Positions 1-11,061 of a stretch of DNA of 64,000 nucleotides are shown here, in pieces. The notes under the pieces are model-generated. The model ran no database searches. It had not been told where the DNA came from and saw only the letters and a program-made list of their open reading frames with translations. The stretch is from Lunularia cruciata (lineage: Eukaryota > Streptophyta > Marchantiopsida > Lunulariales > Lunulariaceae), in contig OX419758.1 in assembly GCA_948567375.1 (NCBI GenBank), positions 39,189,001 through 39,253,000 on the forward strand, given 5' to 3'. A program made the position numbers and the translations under genes. Position 1 is the stretch's first letter. Every line of letters begins with the position of its first letter.

Positions 1-2814
1 AGCTCCACTCCAAACCTGTTGCACCAATTGATCTGTATGTTGCTGCAATGCCTCCTCTGAACTCCATAATGAAACATCCAAGGTGGATGGAACAATCCCA
101 CTTGTGCTCCAAATTTGAGTGATCTCCTTTGGTACTGGAGTATCCTCTGTATGGGCGTTCTCCTCTAACAAGTCACCAAACCAAGTAACTGCACCATTGA
201 AAGCTAAAATTGATGCAGTTATGCTCTCGGACTGTAGTGAGCCAAGACTGCCACTACTGAAGCATATTGGTAGGTAACATACTCATCCCTCACCAGACTG
301 CCAACCTGGTCTATAGGAGGTTGTCTCCTCCCAATAGTCAGTACTGAAACCCATGGGGTATACCACTGCTCTCCCAACTAGCACATCATATGACTCAACT
401 ATTGTTGTAATAGCTTGAGCTCTCACCACCGAGCTATCCGTCGGATAACTAGGCTGAACTTGGACAACAAGACAACAACTCCCCATGTGTGATGTATTGT
501 GTCAAACCACCACCTAGAGATGTCTGGATTTGAAATGGACACCTCTCCACATCGGTCTTCCATAACTCCAAATCGACTACTACTGCCTTCCCCAACATAA
601 GGGGCTATGCACCAGAGTCTAACAAGACTTTCTATGCTGTATAGACCTTCCTTGAAGGTCACACCAAATAGAAAATCCCCCTTTGGTTATCCAATAGTAC
701 AACACCAAGTGTGAACCGCGCTCTCTCAAAGACCAATCTAGGTGTCAACTCCTCTAGTCTAGCCATTGTTGCTTGCCATAAGCCATTGGTTGCTGAACAT
801 ATCCCATGCTCCTCAACCAAGTCAACTCCACTATCAACCACTTCTGCTCTAGTAGTAGGAACCGCATCATCCCTACTCTCACAAAGTGCGGCAGCCGATC
901 GGAACACTAGGGTTGGGTCAACTTCCAATATAAACATGTCACTGGCTAAAAACAAAGGGCAATGCATAATCAGCTGAGCCGCTCCCAACATCATGCTAGA
1001 CTCAGTTTGTGTAGTACCAAGTGGTTGACTAGCAAGTAGTCTATCATGTATTCCATCACCACCTACCACACCTGCACTAGGACATCTAGGAACCATGGAC
1101 GTTGTCTGCAATGCCTCAGATAGTGTGAAAGACTGGGGGAGTCTAACCTGTCTCCCAACCTCTCCTCTCTATGAGTCCAACTCCACCAATGCTCTTCTAG
1201 GCTCCTCTAGCACGTACTGCACTCCTAGTCACTACTATAGATCCATCTACTTGTGCTGCTCTACACATGAAGTCCAAAGCATCTCTATCACCAGCATATG
1301 AGGTGGAAGCCTTAACACCCAAATTTGATCTCCTCTAAGCAATAGCCATACTAGCCAATCTTTGCTCCAACTGCTCAATCCGAGTAGCCATAGCTGTATC
1401 AAAAGTAAGGGCAAGTATTGCACCCCTACTAGGTGCAGATCCTCTACCACCACTCTACCACCTCGTCCTCCATGAACTTGAGCTCCTCTACTACCTACCA
1501 TAGCAGCCCTACCACTCCGTAACTCCGGGTGTAGGTCAAAGCACTGGTCACTAGTGTGACCAAATCTATGGCAATGCTCACATTGCCTCTATGTTGGTTG
1601 TGATGTACCTGAGTTAATAGGTCCACTACCCTGAGTACACTCTCTCTAATGGTGAGGTCCACCACAAGTCCAACAAGCAACACTACTACTCACTGGTTGC
1701 TGCTGACCCAAAAATGAAGGTAAGGGTCTAACTCCACTAGGCCCTCCACTTGCCCCATAAGATTTGGGCTGTCCACCCTATCCTCAAAAACCAACTGGGC
1801 ATGGTGCACTCTGGAAGAAGTAACAGTTGTGGATGAGGTCTCCCTACCAAATCTAGATGTCACCACTCTCTCCTCCACCATGTTGAGCTCAATACGCTTA
1901 GCCAAACCAAAGACCACTGCCAAAGTAGCCTATAACAATGTAGCATCACAAACTCTACGTCACAACTCCCTATCCAGTATCCCATACCAAAATTGGACTG
2001 CTTGGGCCTCAGTAACTCCCTGAGTGAAACTAATCAACCGCCTCATGCAAGTGTATGCCTCGTGTAGGCTCTCTCCAGCCTTTCATTGGAACTCATGCAA
2101 GCTTCTCAACTTGTTAGTCCGCACTCCTTGGTAGTTTTGCCTCAAACACTAGAAGAAGTCCACCATGGGGTTAAACCTTGGTACCACACTACCTCATGTA
2201 GTGGAACCTCCACTCGTGGTAACACTATCTCCAGCTAGTGCATCTCCACTAGCTCCACCAACACTTCTCGAGCTAGAACTCGTGATACAGCAAATCTACT
2301 CTTGGCAACCAAGCCTGAAGTGATAGAGATATAGTTCGGAGACCAATATTGTCTCCCTAACTCAATCTCCTCCAAATGAGCTCTCCTGAACTCATGGTAG
2401 TCATCCATTGGTGGATCCTCCAAATGCTGAAACAACCCTTCTATGCTATGAAAGGTGTGAACAAAGTCGGGTTCTGCATCTGCTATAGATCACACCAACT
2501 ATCAAACTCTTGGATGAAGTCATCCAACTCAATGGTACCCACTATAATAGAGTAAGGCCTAGGGCTTTTGGAGGCCCCATAAATCTTGTCCATGTCCCAC
2601 AACAATAGTGCAGACAATTGCAAGACAAGTGCACTCTTAATTGGATCAACTTTTGTGTCAAACTCCAACTCAGAGTCAATCTCCTCCCTCACTGGGACCT
2701 AGGATATAGGTTGATATTGAGTGCCAATCCAAGTTAATCCACTGCATACTATAGGGCTATCTCCTCTAGAATCCCCAAAGAACTCCTTCATGACAAAGTA
2801 ACCGCAACTACAAT

Positions 2815-2837
2815 CGCAACCGCAAATTGCGGTTGCG
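2815..2837. repeat. Perfect 11-bp inverted repeat (hairpin)
   Basis: The 11-base arm CGCAACCGCAA is followed, after one base, by its exact reverse complement. It lies at the start of the gag region of copy A, beside the 27-bp minisatellite. Copies B and C have only decayed versions. No function can be assigned. Confidence 0.7.
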
Positions 2838-2869
2838 GTTGTGGGTACTTGCAACAACAAGTACCCCAC

Positions 2870-2995
2870 CAAGTGCCAACACTAACCAAGCACCACCAAG
2901 TGCCAACACCAACCGAGCACCACCAAGTGCCAATACCAACCAAGCACCACCAAGTGCCAATACCAACCAAGCACCACCAAGTGCCAAAACTAACG
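2870..2995 (-). repeat. 27-bp minisatellite (about 4.7 units) in the gag leader
   Basis: Units of 27 bp start at 2870, 2897, 2924 and 2951, with a partial unit to 2995. Each begins CAAGTGCCAA and ends GCACCAC. The period is nine codons, so on the element's coding strand it can read as a nine-residue repeat around LVLALGGAW. At the equivalent position copy B (38547-38590) and copy C (61287-61325) have one to two units, so unit number varies between copies. Confidence 0.9.
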
Positions 2996-3130
2996 GAACA
3001 TTATCCACTAATGTAACTCTAACCGAGACAACTACACTAGGGGCAAGGGTGACCTGTAATCTGCCATCACAACATGTATTCTCACGGTCTGTAGGTCATC
3101 ACTTCCTGCCTCACCGGAGAGAAACTAAGA

Positions 3131-3810
3131 TAGTCTGACTAGTCATCACTCTAGCCTCACTATCGAGAGCACCCTAGAGCACCAATGCTCAAAATTCAAG
3201 GCACCTCACACAAACATGGAGCAAAGAATGGAGGGAGTCCAATCACAAGAATGCTAAACAACAACCCCCATCTCATAAATCAACATAAGACTAACTTTGC
3301 CACCATTTGGTATTTGACATAATTGGAGTACCTATCTACTTCCTGAGCTACAAGGATCACCAAGGATCGGATTCAAGTTCTTCTCGCCAAAATTTGACAT
3401 AACTCCTTCACAAAATCTGACATAAAATTTGATGTAAATCTGACGTAAAATCTGACATAAATCCTTAAAAATGGCTGACCACTAAATCCTCAATTCACTA
3501 TTCACTCGAGCTAAATTGGAAAAATGGGTTTAGTCCAATCTTTCAATTTGTGAAGATCTACTCCCAACTCCACCTTCAATTTTAGTTTATGAGGTCAACT
3601 CATAACAAATTGATCCTAAGCTCAAAATCATAACTACCTCTTGAAAATTGCTTCTTCCTTGGCTCCAAATTTTGCCAGCACTTTTGCACACACACACTCT
3701 CTTAGGGAAATCTAAACTACTCGATCAAGACACCATGATCCACCGAGCTTGGAGATACCACCAACACTCGTAATTCCTACACCCAATTTCCCCCTGACTC
3801 ATTTCTTTGA
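3131..3810 (-). other. 5' leader of DNMT-Ty3 copy A
   Basis: This segment lies between the A1 terminal repeat and the gag region and has no supportable ORF. It contains a run of short degenerate direct repeats of the type AAATCTGACRTAAA (about 3404-3465), also present in the leaders of copies B (39400-39430) and C (62090-62155). A primer-binding site is expected next to 3810, but the sequence there only weakly resembles the initiator-Met type. Confidence 0.6.
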
Positions 3811-4258
3811 TGTAATCAAATCATTTACAACTCCAATCAATTGAACTCAGATCAATACTTAATTTGATCCTCAACAACTTGCCAACAATAGGGCATTGAT
3901 GACAGTCAAACCACACCCACTCTAGCTAAGAGACTCTAGGTGATGCTCGACGGCTTTCTGTCCACTCTAGCCAAGAACTCAAAGGCTCAACATCAGAGAA
4001 GTGAGCTCTCTGGAGATGCACTTCCAAAGTATACTCCTAATTTCAACCTAGGTCTCATCCGAACGGTCCCACTAACGGCACACCCAATAGCGTGGATGGT
4101 GCAAGTGACGGTGGGACCCACCATGAAGTCAATACTCTAAACACAAAATCTGACCATTAGAAAATAGTCTATGAGTAACTGCCAAAATGCCTCTAACTAC
4201 TAATACTAGAACTCTTGTGTCCAAGCAATCTAGATGCGACACTACAAATGGCATGACA
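3811..4258 (-). repeat. Terminal repeat A1 of copy A
   Basis: About 448 bp matching the A1 repeats at 39827-40282 and 62534-62985 and the A2 repeats at 30472-30910 and 53770-54221. On the element strand it starts TGTCATGCC at 4258 and ends near GATTACA at 3811. The boundary with host sequence is sharp, because family-2 reverse transcriptase coding starts immediately after it. Confidence 0.85.
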
Positions 4259-4265
4259 CAATTTT

Positions 4266-6165
4266 TGGAGATGGTTGGGTACCAAAGGAGGTTCACCTTC
4301 TCATTTTCTAACAAGACTTATGCATTGACCATCTACATGAAGAAAGGTGTAGATTATATGGTGATTTTGGAGAACAAGGAGGATCTCAAAGTTTTTGAGG
4401 AGTTCAAGTAATCTCTTGTTGTAGCTCCAATTCTTGCTAAACCTGATTGGAGTTAGCCTTTTATCCTCTACACTGATGCTTTCAATGTTGCTATGGGATG
4501 CACTCTTAGTCAATTAGACCAAGCTGGGCATGATCATCCAATAACTTATGCTAGTAGGCAGATGGTTTTAGCAAAAAAGAACTACTCTGTCATGGAGAGA
4601 GAAGGGTTGGCAGTGATCTTTGGTCTCAAGAAGTTTAGACACTACTAGATTGGAGGGAAAGCCACCATTTGTCACGGATCACAAGGCCTTGAAGTACATC
4701 TTTAACAAGCCTAACAAGACTTGCAAAGTGGATGATACTCTTGTCTGAGTATGACTACACCATTGAGGATAGGCTAGGAAAGAAACATGCAAATGCTGAT
4801 TTGTTATCTAGGGCCTATGATCATGATGGAGATGAGCCAATGGATAATTCCTTCCTGGATGAGGAGCTCATGACAATCTCAGTCACTCAAGAGGTTCCAA
4901 TAAAGTATAAGGAGATTGTGGATTTTGTGAGAAGTGGTAACTATCCAAAAGGGATGCATGCTAGGAAGAGAAGTGCACTTGCAGCAAGGTCTAGACCTTA
5001 CACAATGGTGGAGGATATTCCTTTTCACCAAGGACAGATGGTCTACTTTGAAGAGAAGTGGGTAAGGAAGAGTCTATCCTACTCGTAAAGGAGTTTCATG
5101 AAGGTTTAGTGTGTGGAGGACACTTTGCAGGAAAGGTGACTACTTTCAAGATTCTAGATGCAGGTTATCATTGGAGAGTGATTTTCAAGGATTGTCTTGA
5201 TTATTGCAAAACTTGTCATGTTTGTCAAGCTTTTGCTAGAAAGTCTACTTCCACTCCACCACTTAGATCAATTCCATTGCTAGGACCTTTTGAGAAGTTG
5301 GGAATTGATTTTATAACTCCTCTCAATAGAACCCCAAGGGACAATTGATATATTGCGGTAGTTAATGACTATCTTACCAAGCGGGTGAGGCTAGACCATT
5401 GAGGGACAAGAATGAAGATGAAGTTGGGAGATTTCTTTGAATGCATTATCACTTGGTTTGGATGCTCTTGGAGTTGGTTCCTTATAGAGGAGGAGAGTTT
5501 AGAGGAGCATCACTATAGCCATGCTACGCTATTTCTCTATCACACATAGAGTGACTACTTCCTATAAGCCAAATTCTAATGGCTTGGCAGAAAGAACCAA
5601 TCAGACCTTGTGCATGATGTTGGCCAAAGATGCAAAAATGGAGGGGGCTAAACATCATTGGGACAAGAGGATTCATGCAGTTTTGTGGGAGTATAGGACA
5701 ACCATGAGGACTGCCACCGGGTATTCTCCATTTCAATTGGTATATGGTATTGAGTCTACCTTACCTACTCACTTTGATCTTCCTTCCTTCCAAAGCATTC
5801 ATAAGAGATTGAAGAAACCACAAGGAGGTGATGCAGAGAAGTCAAGGAAGGAACAACTCATGGAGTTGGAAGAGGCAAGAGCAGTTGCTATGGTTTGAGT
5901 GGAGCAAGCCCAAAGAAACAAAAGGAGAGTTATGACAAGAGGCAAGGCAAGAAGAAGGTGGAACCTTTCAAAGAAGGTGATTGGTTAATGTTGTTTGATT
6001 TTATTTGATTCAAGAGAGTGCAAAAGAAGTTTTTGCCTAAGTACTTTGGACCTTTCATAGTGGAGAAGGTGTGAAGCAATTACACCTATGATCTCAAGGA
6101 GTTGGGGAGGAAGACACTTTGATAGGATTAACCATGATAAATTGAAAATGTATTATAGAAGGTAG
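4266..6165 (+). pseudogene. RT connection, RNase H and integrase remnant of F1
   Basis: Decayed pol coding sequence. Recognisable in order are MVGYQRRFTFSFSNK (RT connection, 4270-4320), the RNase H segment with LYTDAF near 4470 (normally TDAS), and the RNase H end NADLLSRAYDHDGDE near 4790-4830. Next come the integrase zinc region with the pair CKTCHVCQ near 5206-5230, the segment GIDFITPL near 5300-5320 carrying the first catalytic Asp, and NGLAERTNQT near 5578-5610 carrying the catalytic Glu. The carboxy end finishes with a stop at 6163-6165. Several nonsense changes and frameshifts (near 4650, 4720, 5075, 5345-5520 and 5895) prevent a full product. Confidence 0.8.
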
Positions 6166-6214
6166 AGAGACCTTCACTTTGAGGACAAAAATGAAAACTT
6201 AGTTCAGGGGTAAA

Positions 6215-6281
6215 TGTAACACCCATTTGTGCATGTGTGTGGTATTGTGATATTTAGCTAGGTATTACAAGTACTTGAGAG
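6215..6281 (+). repeat. Family-2 LTR, first 67 bp
   Basis: The sequence TGTAACACCCATTTGTGCAT and what follows match the LTR start of element G. It is preceded by a purine-rich tract as in G (AGTTCAGGGGTAAA). Similarity stops at about 6281. Confidence 0.85.
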
Positions 6282-6742
6282 TACACAAATTCCTCAATCA
6301 AAATTGCTTCACATCAACTTTGCACTACACTCACAAATGCAGAATACTACCAACACTACAATTCCTCTCAGATCTATCAAGGCATTGCTGCAATTGCACT
6401 TCATTCAAGATCAAACACACAAAATGAAGATCAAGGTTGCAGAATCCAACATCCAACAAGCTTGACTTGCACTTCAAATTTCTCCACACACTCACAAACA
6501 CAAACACAATGTTGATACTTAGAATTAAGCTTAAGCAATGAGCACTGCTCCACAGCACTTCACTTTATCTATCTTCAAAAAAATGAATACCAAACAACAT
6601 ATGACTGCAAATGCCACTCTTAAATAGTGAAGCAAACGACAATTCTAACAAAAATACCGTTCTATAACAACTCTTCTAACCTGTAGATCCGAATTGACAA
6701 TGCAACCCTTCATATCTACCTCTTCAAATCTCAAATTTGTTT

Positions 6743-7391
6743 CTACCCTAATCCGATGTCTACCTCCTCATCAGCTTTCAAACCCGATGATCTTCCTATT
6801 ACTTCTCCTTCTTTGGGTATATCTACCACTACCAAGTCCTTCACTATTTCTACTACTTCTACACTAGGAACTACAATTAAGCTCATGGGTAATCTATCTA
6901 CTTCCTTATCTCCCGGCCCACTCTTCTCTAATGTCTCAAATAACAAGTCCGAAGACACTTGAATTCCTACTTTTGCAACATCAGACTTCCTCTCCTCTGT
7001 CACACTACTCCTAGTTCTCTCTAACTCAAACTTGACTAAATCTAATCTGAGACTGACATTGTCTCCTACTTCTAACATCTTCCAATCTATTCGCTCCCTT
7101 AATTGGATCAGTAAAGTGTTCATATCCACATCTTTGGCTTTCCTCTTCCAAGTTTCTTGCACAAGCAACTTTAACTCGTGTAGACGTGCTTCTTCCAACC
7201 TTCCTTTAGCCTCCATGCTCAAGATTGCTTGCAACTTTCTTGCAATTTCTCCTACTGATTCCGACTCACAACCTCAAGATCACTCTGCCTTCAACTCTTT
7301 GTGGTACATCTTCAACTCATCTTTGTACTTAGCAGCAAGCATCTTCTTCTCCTCCGTTGTCGTCGGGAAAATAGCCCACGTGTACACTTGA
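6743..7391 (-). pseudogene. Coiled-coil protein remnant of unknown function
   Basis: An open stretch of 163 codons (7234 down to 6743), extendable upstream in frame to about 7391 through two stops. The translation is rich in Lys, Glu, Leu and Arg with heptad-like stretches (for example GRLEEARLHELKLLVQETW and VSLRLDLVKFELERTRSSV), ending in an acidic Val/Glu-rich tail. It has no signal peptide, membrane segment or catalytic motif. A short segment resembles the end of the ORF remains at 11062-11337 (RLHEL), so the two may be parts or relatives of one gene. The family is not recognised. Confidence 0.4.
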
Positions 7392-7679
7392 GGCTTTTGG
7401 TGTGATAAATTTTCTTTTTCTCTTTTAGTTGTTGTAAGGAACATGGATTTATGTCGATATGTCTCGGGTGTGGATTTATGCTACCTTGCCGCGGGAGATA
7501 TTTCCTATATTATTGTGAAGCCCGGAAAAAGTTATGGTATTATTAGCTCAAGGAGTCTTTTAATCTGGCTTGAGCCAAGAAATGATGTTGGGTTACACTA
7601 GCTCAGGTTCGTTTTATGTTATTGGAGTGAAAGAGTGTTTTCCTTAGTGGAGGAGCAAAAAAGAGTCTTTTGAGTTGGA

Positions 7680-10250
7680 AATACTTTGGGAGGCTTTAGA
7701 GGAGTTTTGACAATGAAAGGTTTGGGGAATAACAACATGAAAAAAGTTAGAGGACAAGGAAGGAACTCAGCTTGGGAGGAGAGGTTCTTCGGGGAGGACA
7801 GGACTGGGAGAGGGGAACAGGTTTTGGGCAGGGGGGAAGGTTTGGGAGGTGAAGGAGAGAAATTTTTGAGTGGAAAGGGTTCTGGATAGAGGAGGCTAGG
7901 GGAGAGAACTCTTGAGAAAAGAGAGCTATTGGAAACGGACCAGAAAAGGAGTTTTGGCAGAGGACAAAAGGTGGACAGAAAAGGAAGAATGAGAGGAGGG
8001 ATTTTGGAATTTGGCAGAGAGCAGTAAGGATCAATGGGAGAAGAAGGACAGTAAGGTGGACATTGAATGGAAAAAGATGAGAGGGTTTTGAGTTTTGGTA
8101 GAGGACAGAAGGTGGACAGAAAAGGAAGAATGAGAGGAGGGTTTTTGGAAATTGGCAGAGAGCAGTAAGGATCAATGGGAGAGGAAGGACAGTAAGGTGG
8201 ACATTGAATGGAAAAAGGTGAGAGGGTTTTGAGTTTTGGCAGAGGACAGAAGGTGGACAGAAAAGGAAGAATGAGAGGAGGGTTTTTGGAATTTTGGCAG
8301 AGAGCAGTAAGGATTGACGTGAGAAGAAGGACAGTAAGGAGGACATTGAATGGTAAAAGGTGAGAGGGTTTTGAGTTTTGGCAGAGGACAGAAGGTGGAC
8401 AAAAAAGGAAGAATGAGAGGAGGGTTTTCGGAATTTGGCAGAGAGCAGTAAGGATCGACGGGAGAAGAAGGACAGTAAGGTAGACATTGAATGGAAAAAG
8501 GTGAGAGGGTTTTGAGTTTTGGCAGAGGACAAAAGGTGGACAGAAAAGGAAGAATGAGAGGAGGGTTTTTGGAATTTGGCAGAGAGCAGTAAGGATTGAC
8601 GAGAGAAGAAGGACAGTAAGGTGGACATTGAATGGTAAAAGGTGAGGGTTTCAAGTTTTGGCAGAGGACAATAAGGTGGACAGGAAGGAAGTGAATCAAA
8701 AGGAATTAGAATGATCGTGAAGGAGTAGTCAGGAAGGCTCTTGAGGGATGGAGTGAAGGAATTGACAAGGAAGGGAAGGATCAAGAGAGTGTAAACAGGA
8801 AAAAGAGAGGTTGAAGGGAGATAGGTGACTATGGATTTGAGGGATCCAAAATATAGAAAGGAGAAAAGGAATTGGAATGACAAGGGAATAATCAAAGGGT
8901 TTTAGAGAGGAAGGAGTGAAGGATCGTGGAGACAGGAAGGAGTGAAGTATCATGGAGTCAGAAAAAGGAGAAGTACAAAAAAATACAGAAGGAAGTGAAG
9001 GATTGTGGAGACGGGAAGGAGTGATGTATCGTGGAGCAAAAAAAAAAGAAAAAAGGAGAAGTACAGAAAATATAGAAAGAAGTGAAGGATTGTGGAGACA
9101 AGAAAGGCAAAGAATCAAGAGAAGGCAGGGGTTTCTGAAAAATCGCAGGAAGAGAGAACATGGTTTTGTTTTGAGAATCAAAAGGAGGGAATTGGCAAAA
9201 AAGAAAGACAGGACCAGAAATCAAAAGAAGGATAGGGAAATGAAAGGAAGGAGATGAAGGAGAGATAGGAGTGATCAAAGGGGTTTCCAGGGAAGGCAGT
9301 AAGATTTGAGGTTGGAAGAAGGCAGAAGAGAATACATTTTGAGTTCTCAAAGAAGTAGTAAGTTTGAATTTCAAAGGGAGAAGTAGGATTCACGTGAAGA
9401 GAAGTTGGTTGACAATTGAGAGAACAATGTGGGATCTTCAGAGAAGGCATTTTGAGTTTGACAAAGTGCAGTAAGGTTCAAGTTGGGAGGAAGCAGTAAG
9501 TCTTGAGTTTCACAAAAAGAGTAGGGTTCACGAGAAAGAGGTTTTGTTGATGATCGAGAGAACAGTGTGGGATTTTAGAGAATGCATTTTTTTGAGTTTC
9601 GCAAAGAAGCAGCAAGTTTCATTTTCAAAGGGAGAAGTAGGATTCACGGGAAGAGAAGTTGGCTGACGATTGAGAGAACAGTGTGGAATTTTAGAGAACG
9701 GTGTTGAGTTTTCTCAAAGAAGCAAGAATGCAGAATGGTTTGAGTTTGACAAAAGGCAATAAGGTTCAATGACAAAGGAAGGAGCAGGGTTCAGGGGAAG
9801 GGAATCTGGCTGACAAATTGACAGAGCAGCGTTGAGTGAGAAGCTCAAGAGGAGAACTTCCTAATGACAAGACAAAGGACTGTGAAGCATGGAGAGGGTT
9901 TAGCCATGATCAAAAGCAGAAACCAAGAGAAGGATCTTCTGAGAGGACAAGTAGTCTCAAAAGGAGAAGAAGAGAAGAAATCGCAGGGGAAAAATAGAGA
10001 AGGTATTTGGGAGAACAAAAATCAGCAAAAAGGTTAGCAGGCAGAGGTGTCCCTAAGGGCTTGGCAGGAATAGAAAAATCTCAAAGGGTTTTGGAGGACA
10101 GAAAAATCTTGAAAGGTTGGTTGGACAGAGAATCTGTTACTAGTTGAAGGTTTCATCCGAAACTTACTCAAAGAGCAGAGAGGAAAGGCCAAACTAGCTT
10201 TGCAAAGGAAAGGTGGACAGGAACAAAAGAAGAGAGAAGTCATGTTCAGC
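7680..10250. repeat. 2.6-kb purine-rich low-complexity region
   Basis: The plus strand is strongly enriched in A and G over about 2.6 kb, with recurring words such as AGGACAGAAGG, GAGAGGAGGG and GGAGAAGTAGGATTCACG. It includes the 141-bp tandem array at 7958-8690 and looser repeats after 9380 (a motif around AGAAGTAGGATTCACG near 9380 and 9640). Long pyrimidine-side ORFs on the minus strand result from this bias. From 10480 to 10740 composition returns to normal. Confidence 0.75.
7958..8690. repeat. 141-bp tandem repeat, five units
   Basis: The word GAGGAC preceded by TTTTGGCA or TTTTGGTA recurs at 7958, 8101, 8242, 8384, 8525 and 8664, giving spacings of 143, 141, 142, 141 and 139 bp. Each unit contains the same series of GGTGGACAG, GGAAGAATGAGAGGAGGG, GGCAGAGAGCAGTAAGGAT and ACAGTAAGG. 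Because 141 is 47 codons, an open frame persists on the minus strand, but its composition is that of a repeat rather than of a gene. Confidence 0.9.
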
Positions 10251-10910
10251 TCAAGATAATACGAGGACTGGATATAGAAACTCGATACGAGATTAGCCAG
10301 GAGCTTCTACAAGGCGTAGAGTCCTATGGCAAGAGCAATGCAGAGCGTTTGGGAAGATCTAACATACCCGAATATTGAAGAGAAAGGAGAATCCCGAGGA
10401 AGGACCTATTGGACAGTGGAGACTTGGAAAGAACGACAATTGGAGATGCTGCAGAACAGGGAGATGACAAGTTGTAAGGAATAGGAAATAGGACCTGCTC
10501 GATTCCTTTTCTTTCTTCATGTGCTTGGCTAGTCAGTGTGCTTTGGTTTGGTCACTGTTTGGTTAGGAGCCGTGTGTCGTGGCTCAAAGGATTATAAACT
10601 GTGAAACTTGGAACTGAGATGGAAATGAGATTCTTAGTGATTGAGTGTGTGTACTTGATGTGCGAACAGCGGTAGAGAAAATAATAATAAAATTTTTTTT
10701 ATATTTTCTTTTTTACACTCAGTCCAGCTTATGTAGATGGGTCAGCACATTTAACTAATTGCCCGGGATTGAGTCCGGTCGCATAACTTGTGGACAACTC
10801 CACAAAACTCCACCAGATCATTCTTTATGGGAGATCAGTCTAGACCAGAACTGCAAAACCCACCAAACCCAGAACATACTAAAGTCGAGGATAATAGACC
10901 AAACAAGAGG
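10251..10910. other. Non-coding stretch after the purine-rich region
   Basis: Ordinary-composition sequence ending in a T-rich run (about 10690-10720) and a segment resembling an LTR or 3' untranslated region. No ORF or RNA gene is recognised. Confidence 0.35.
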
Positions 10911-11061
10911 TCAAGAATAATGAGCCGGGACTAATAATAGACGGTACAAGAAGGACAAAACACTCCAAAAGCCTAAGCACAAGCAGCCAGGTGCCCAATG
11001 CAATCTCGAGACCATACAATCCCCACGACACCGCATACTAAGAACTCTATAACTCAGCACT

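Larger units (their letters stand above)
1..2995 (-). pseudogene. gag-protease polyprotein remnant of DNMT-Ty3 copy A
   Basis: Broken minus-strand coding region collinear with copy B. The amino-terminal part carries the family motif SELEFDT and the segment MDDYHEFRRAHLEEIELGRQ (near 2360-2410). A gag core follows near 1690-2140, then the cysteine-histidine knuckle region near 1560-1680 and the protease active-site motif LLDSGA near 610-630. Several TAG stops and frameshifts interrupt it. Where copies B and C have TAG after the residues DDFI and before VDA, this copy keeps glutamine, so it preserves ancestral residues. The part between protease and methyltransferase runs off the window at position 1. 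It is not expected to make protein. Confidence 0.8.
1..4258 (-). mobile_element. DNMT-Ty3 retrotransposon, copy A (3' part beyond window)
   Basis: This is the 5' portion of a minus-strand Ty3/gypsy-type element related to the complete copy at 30366-40282. Reading from 4258 downward it shows the terminal repeat A1, a leader, a gag-like segment, zinc-knuckle remains, and protease, and it leaves the window just before the methyltransferase would begin (position 1 aligns near 35705 of copy B). The outer end reads TGTCATGCC on the minus strand, matching TGTCACGCC in the other copies. The flank from 4259 is the reverse transcriptase of a plus-strand family-2 element, so this is an insertion into another retrotransposon. 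The left target duplication cannot be checked because it lies outside the window. Confidence 0.85.
4259..6281 (+). mobile_element. Family-2 Ty3/gypsy remnant F1 (pol end and LTR start)
   Basis: Plus-strand remnant collinear with the near-intact element at 41660-49487. It begins inside the reverse transcriptase connection region where copy A inserted and runs through RNase H and integrase to a polypurine-like tract and the first 67 bp of an LTR starting TGTAACACCC at 6215. The LTR is broken at about 6281, and its far end reappears at 13330-13424, so a 7-kb block now lies between. Everything upstream of the copy A insertion is outside the window. Confidence 0.85.

Noticed and set aside
2870-2995. 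A CRISPR-like array.
   Set aside because: The units are contiguous tandem repeats without unique spacers, in a eukaryotic retrotransposon.
7747-8895. A 382-codon ORF on the minus strand.
   Set aside because: Its sequence is the translation of the 141-bp tandem repeat on the pyrimidine strand (Ser, Leu, Phe, Pro rich) and has no domain.
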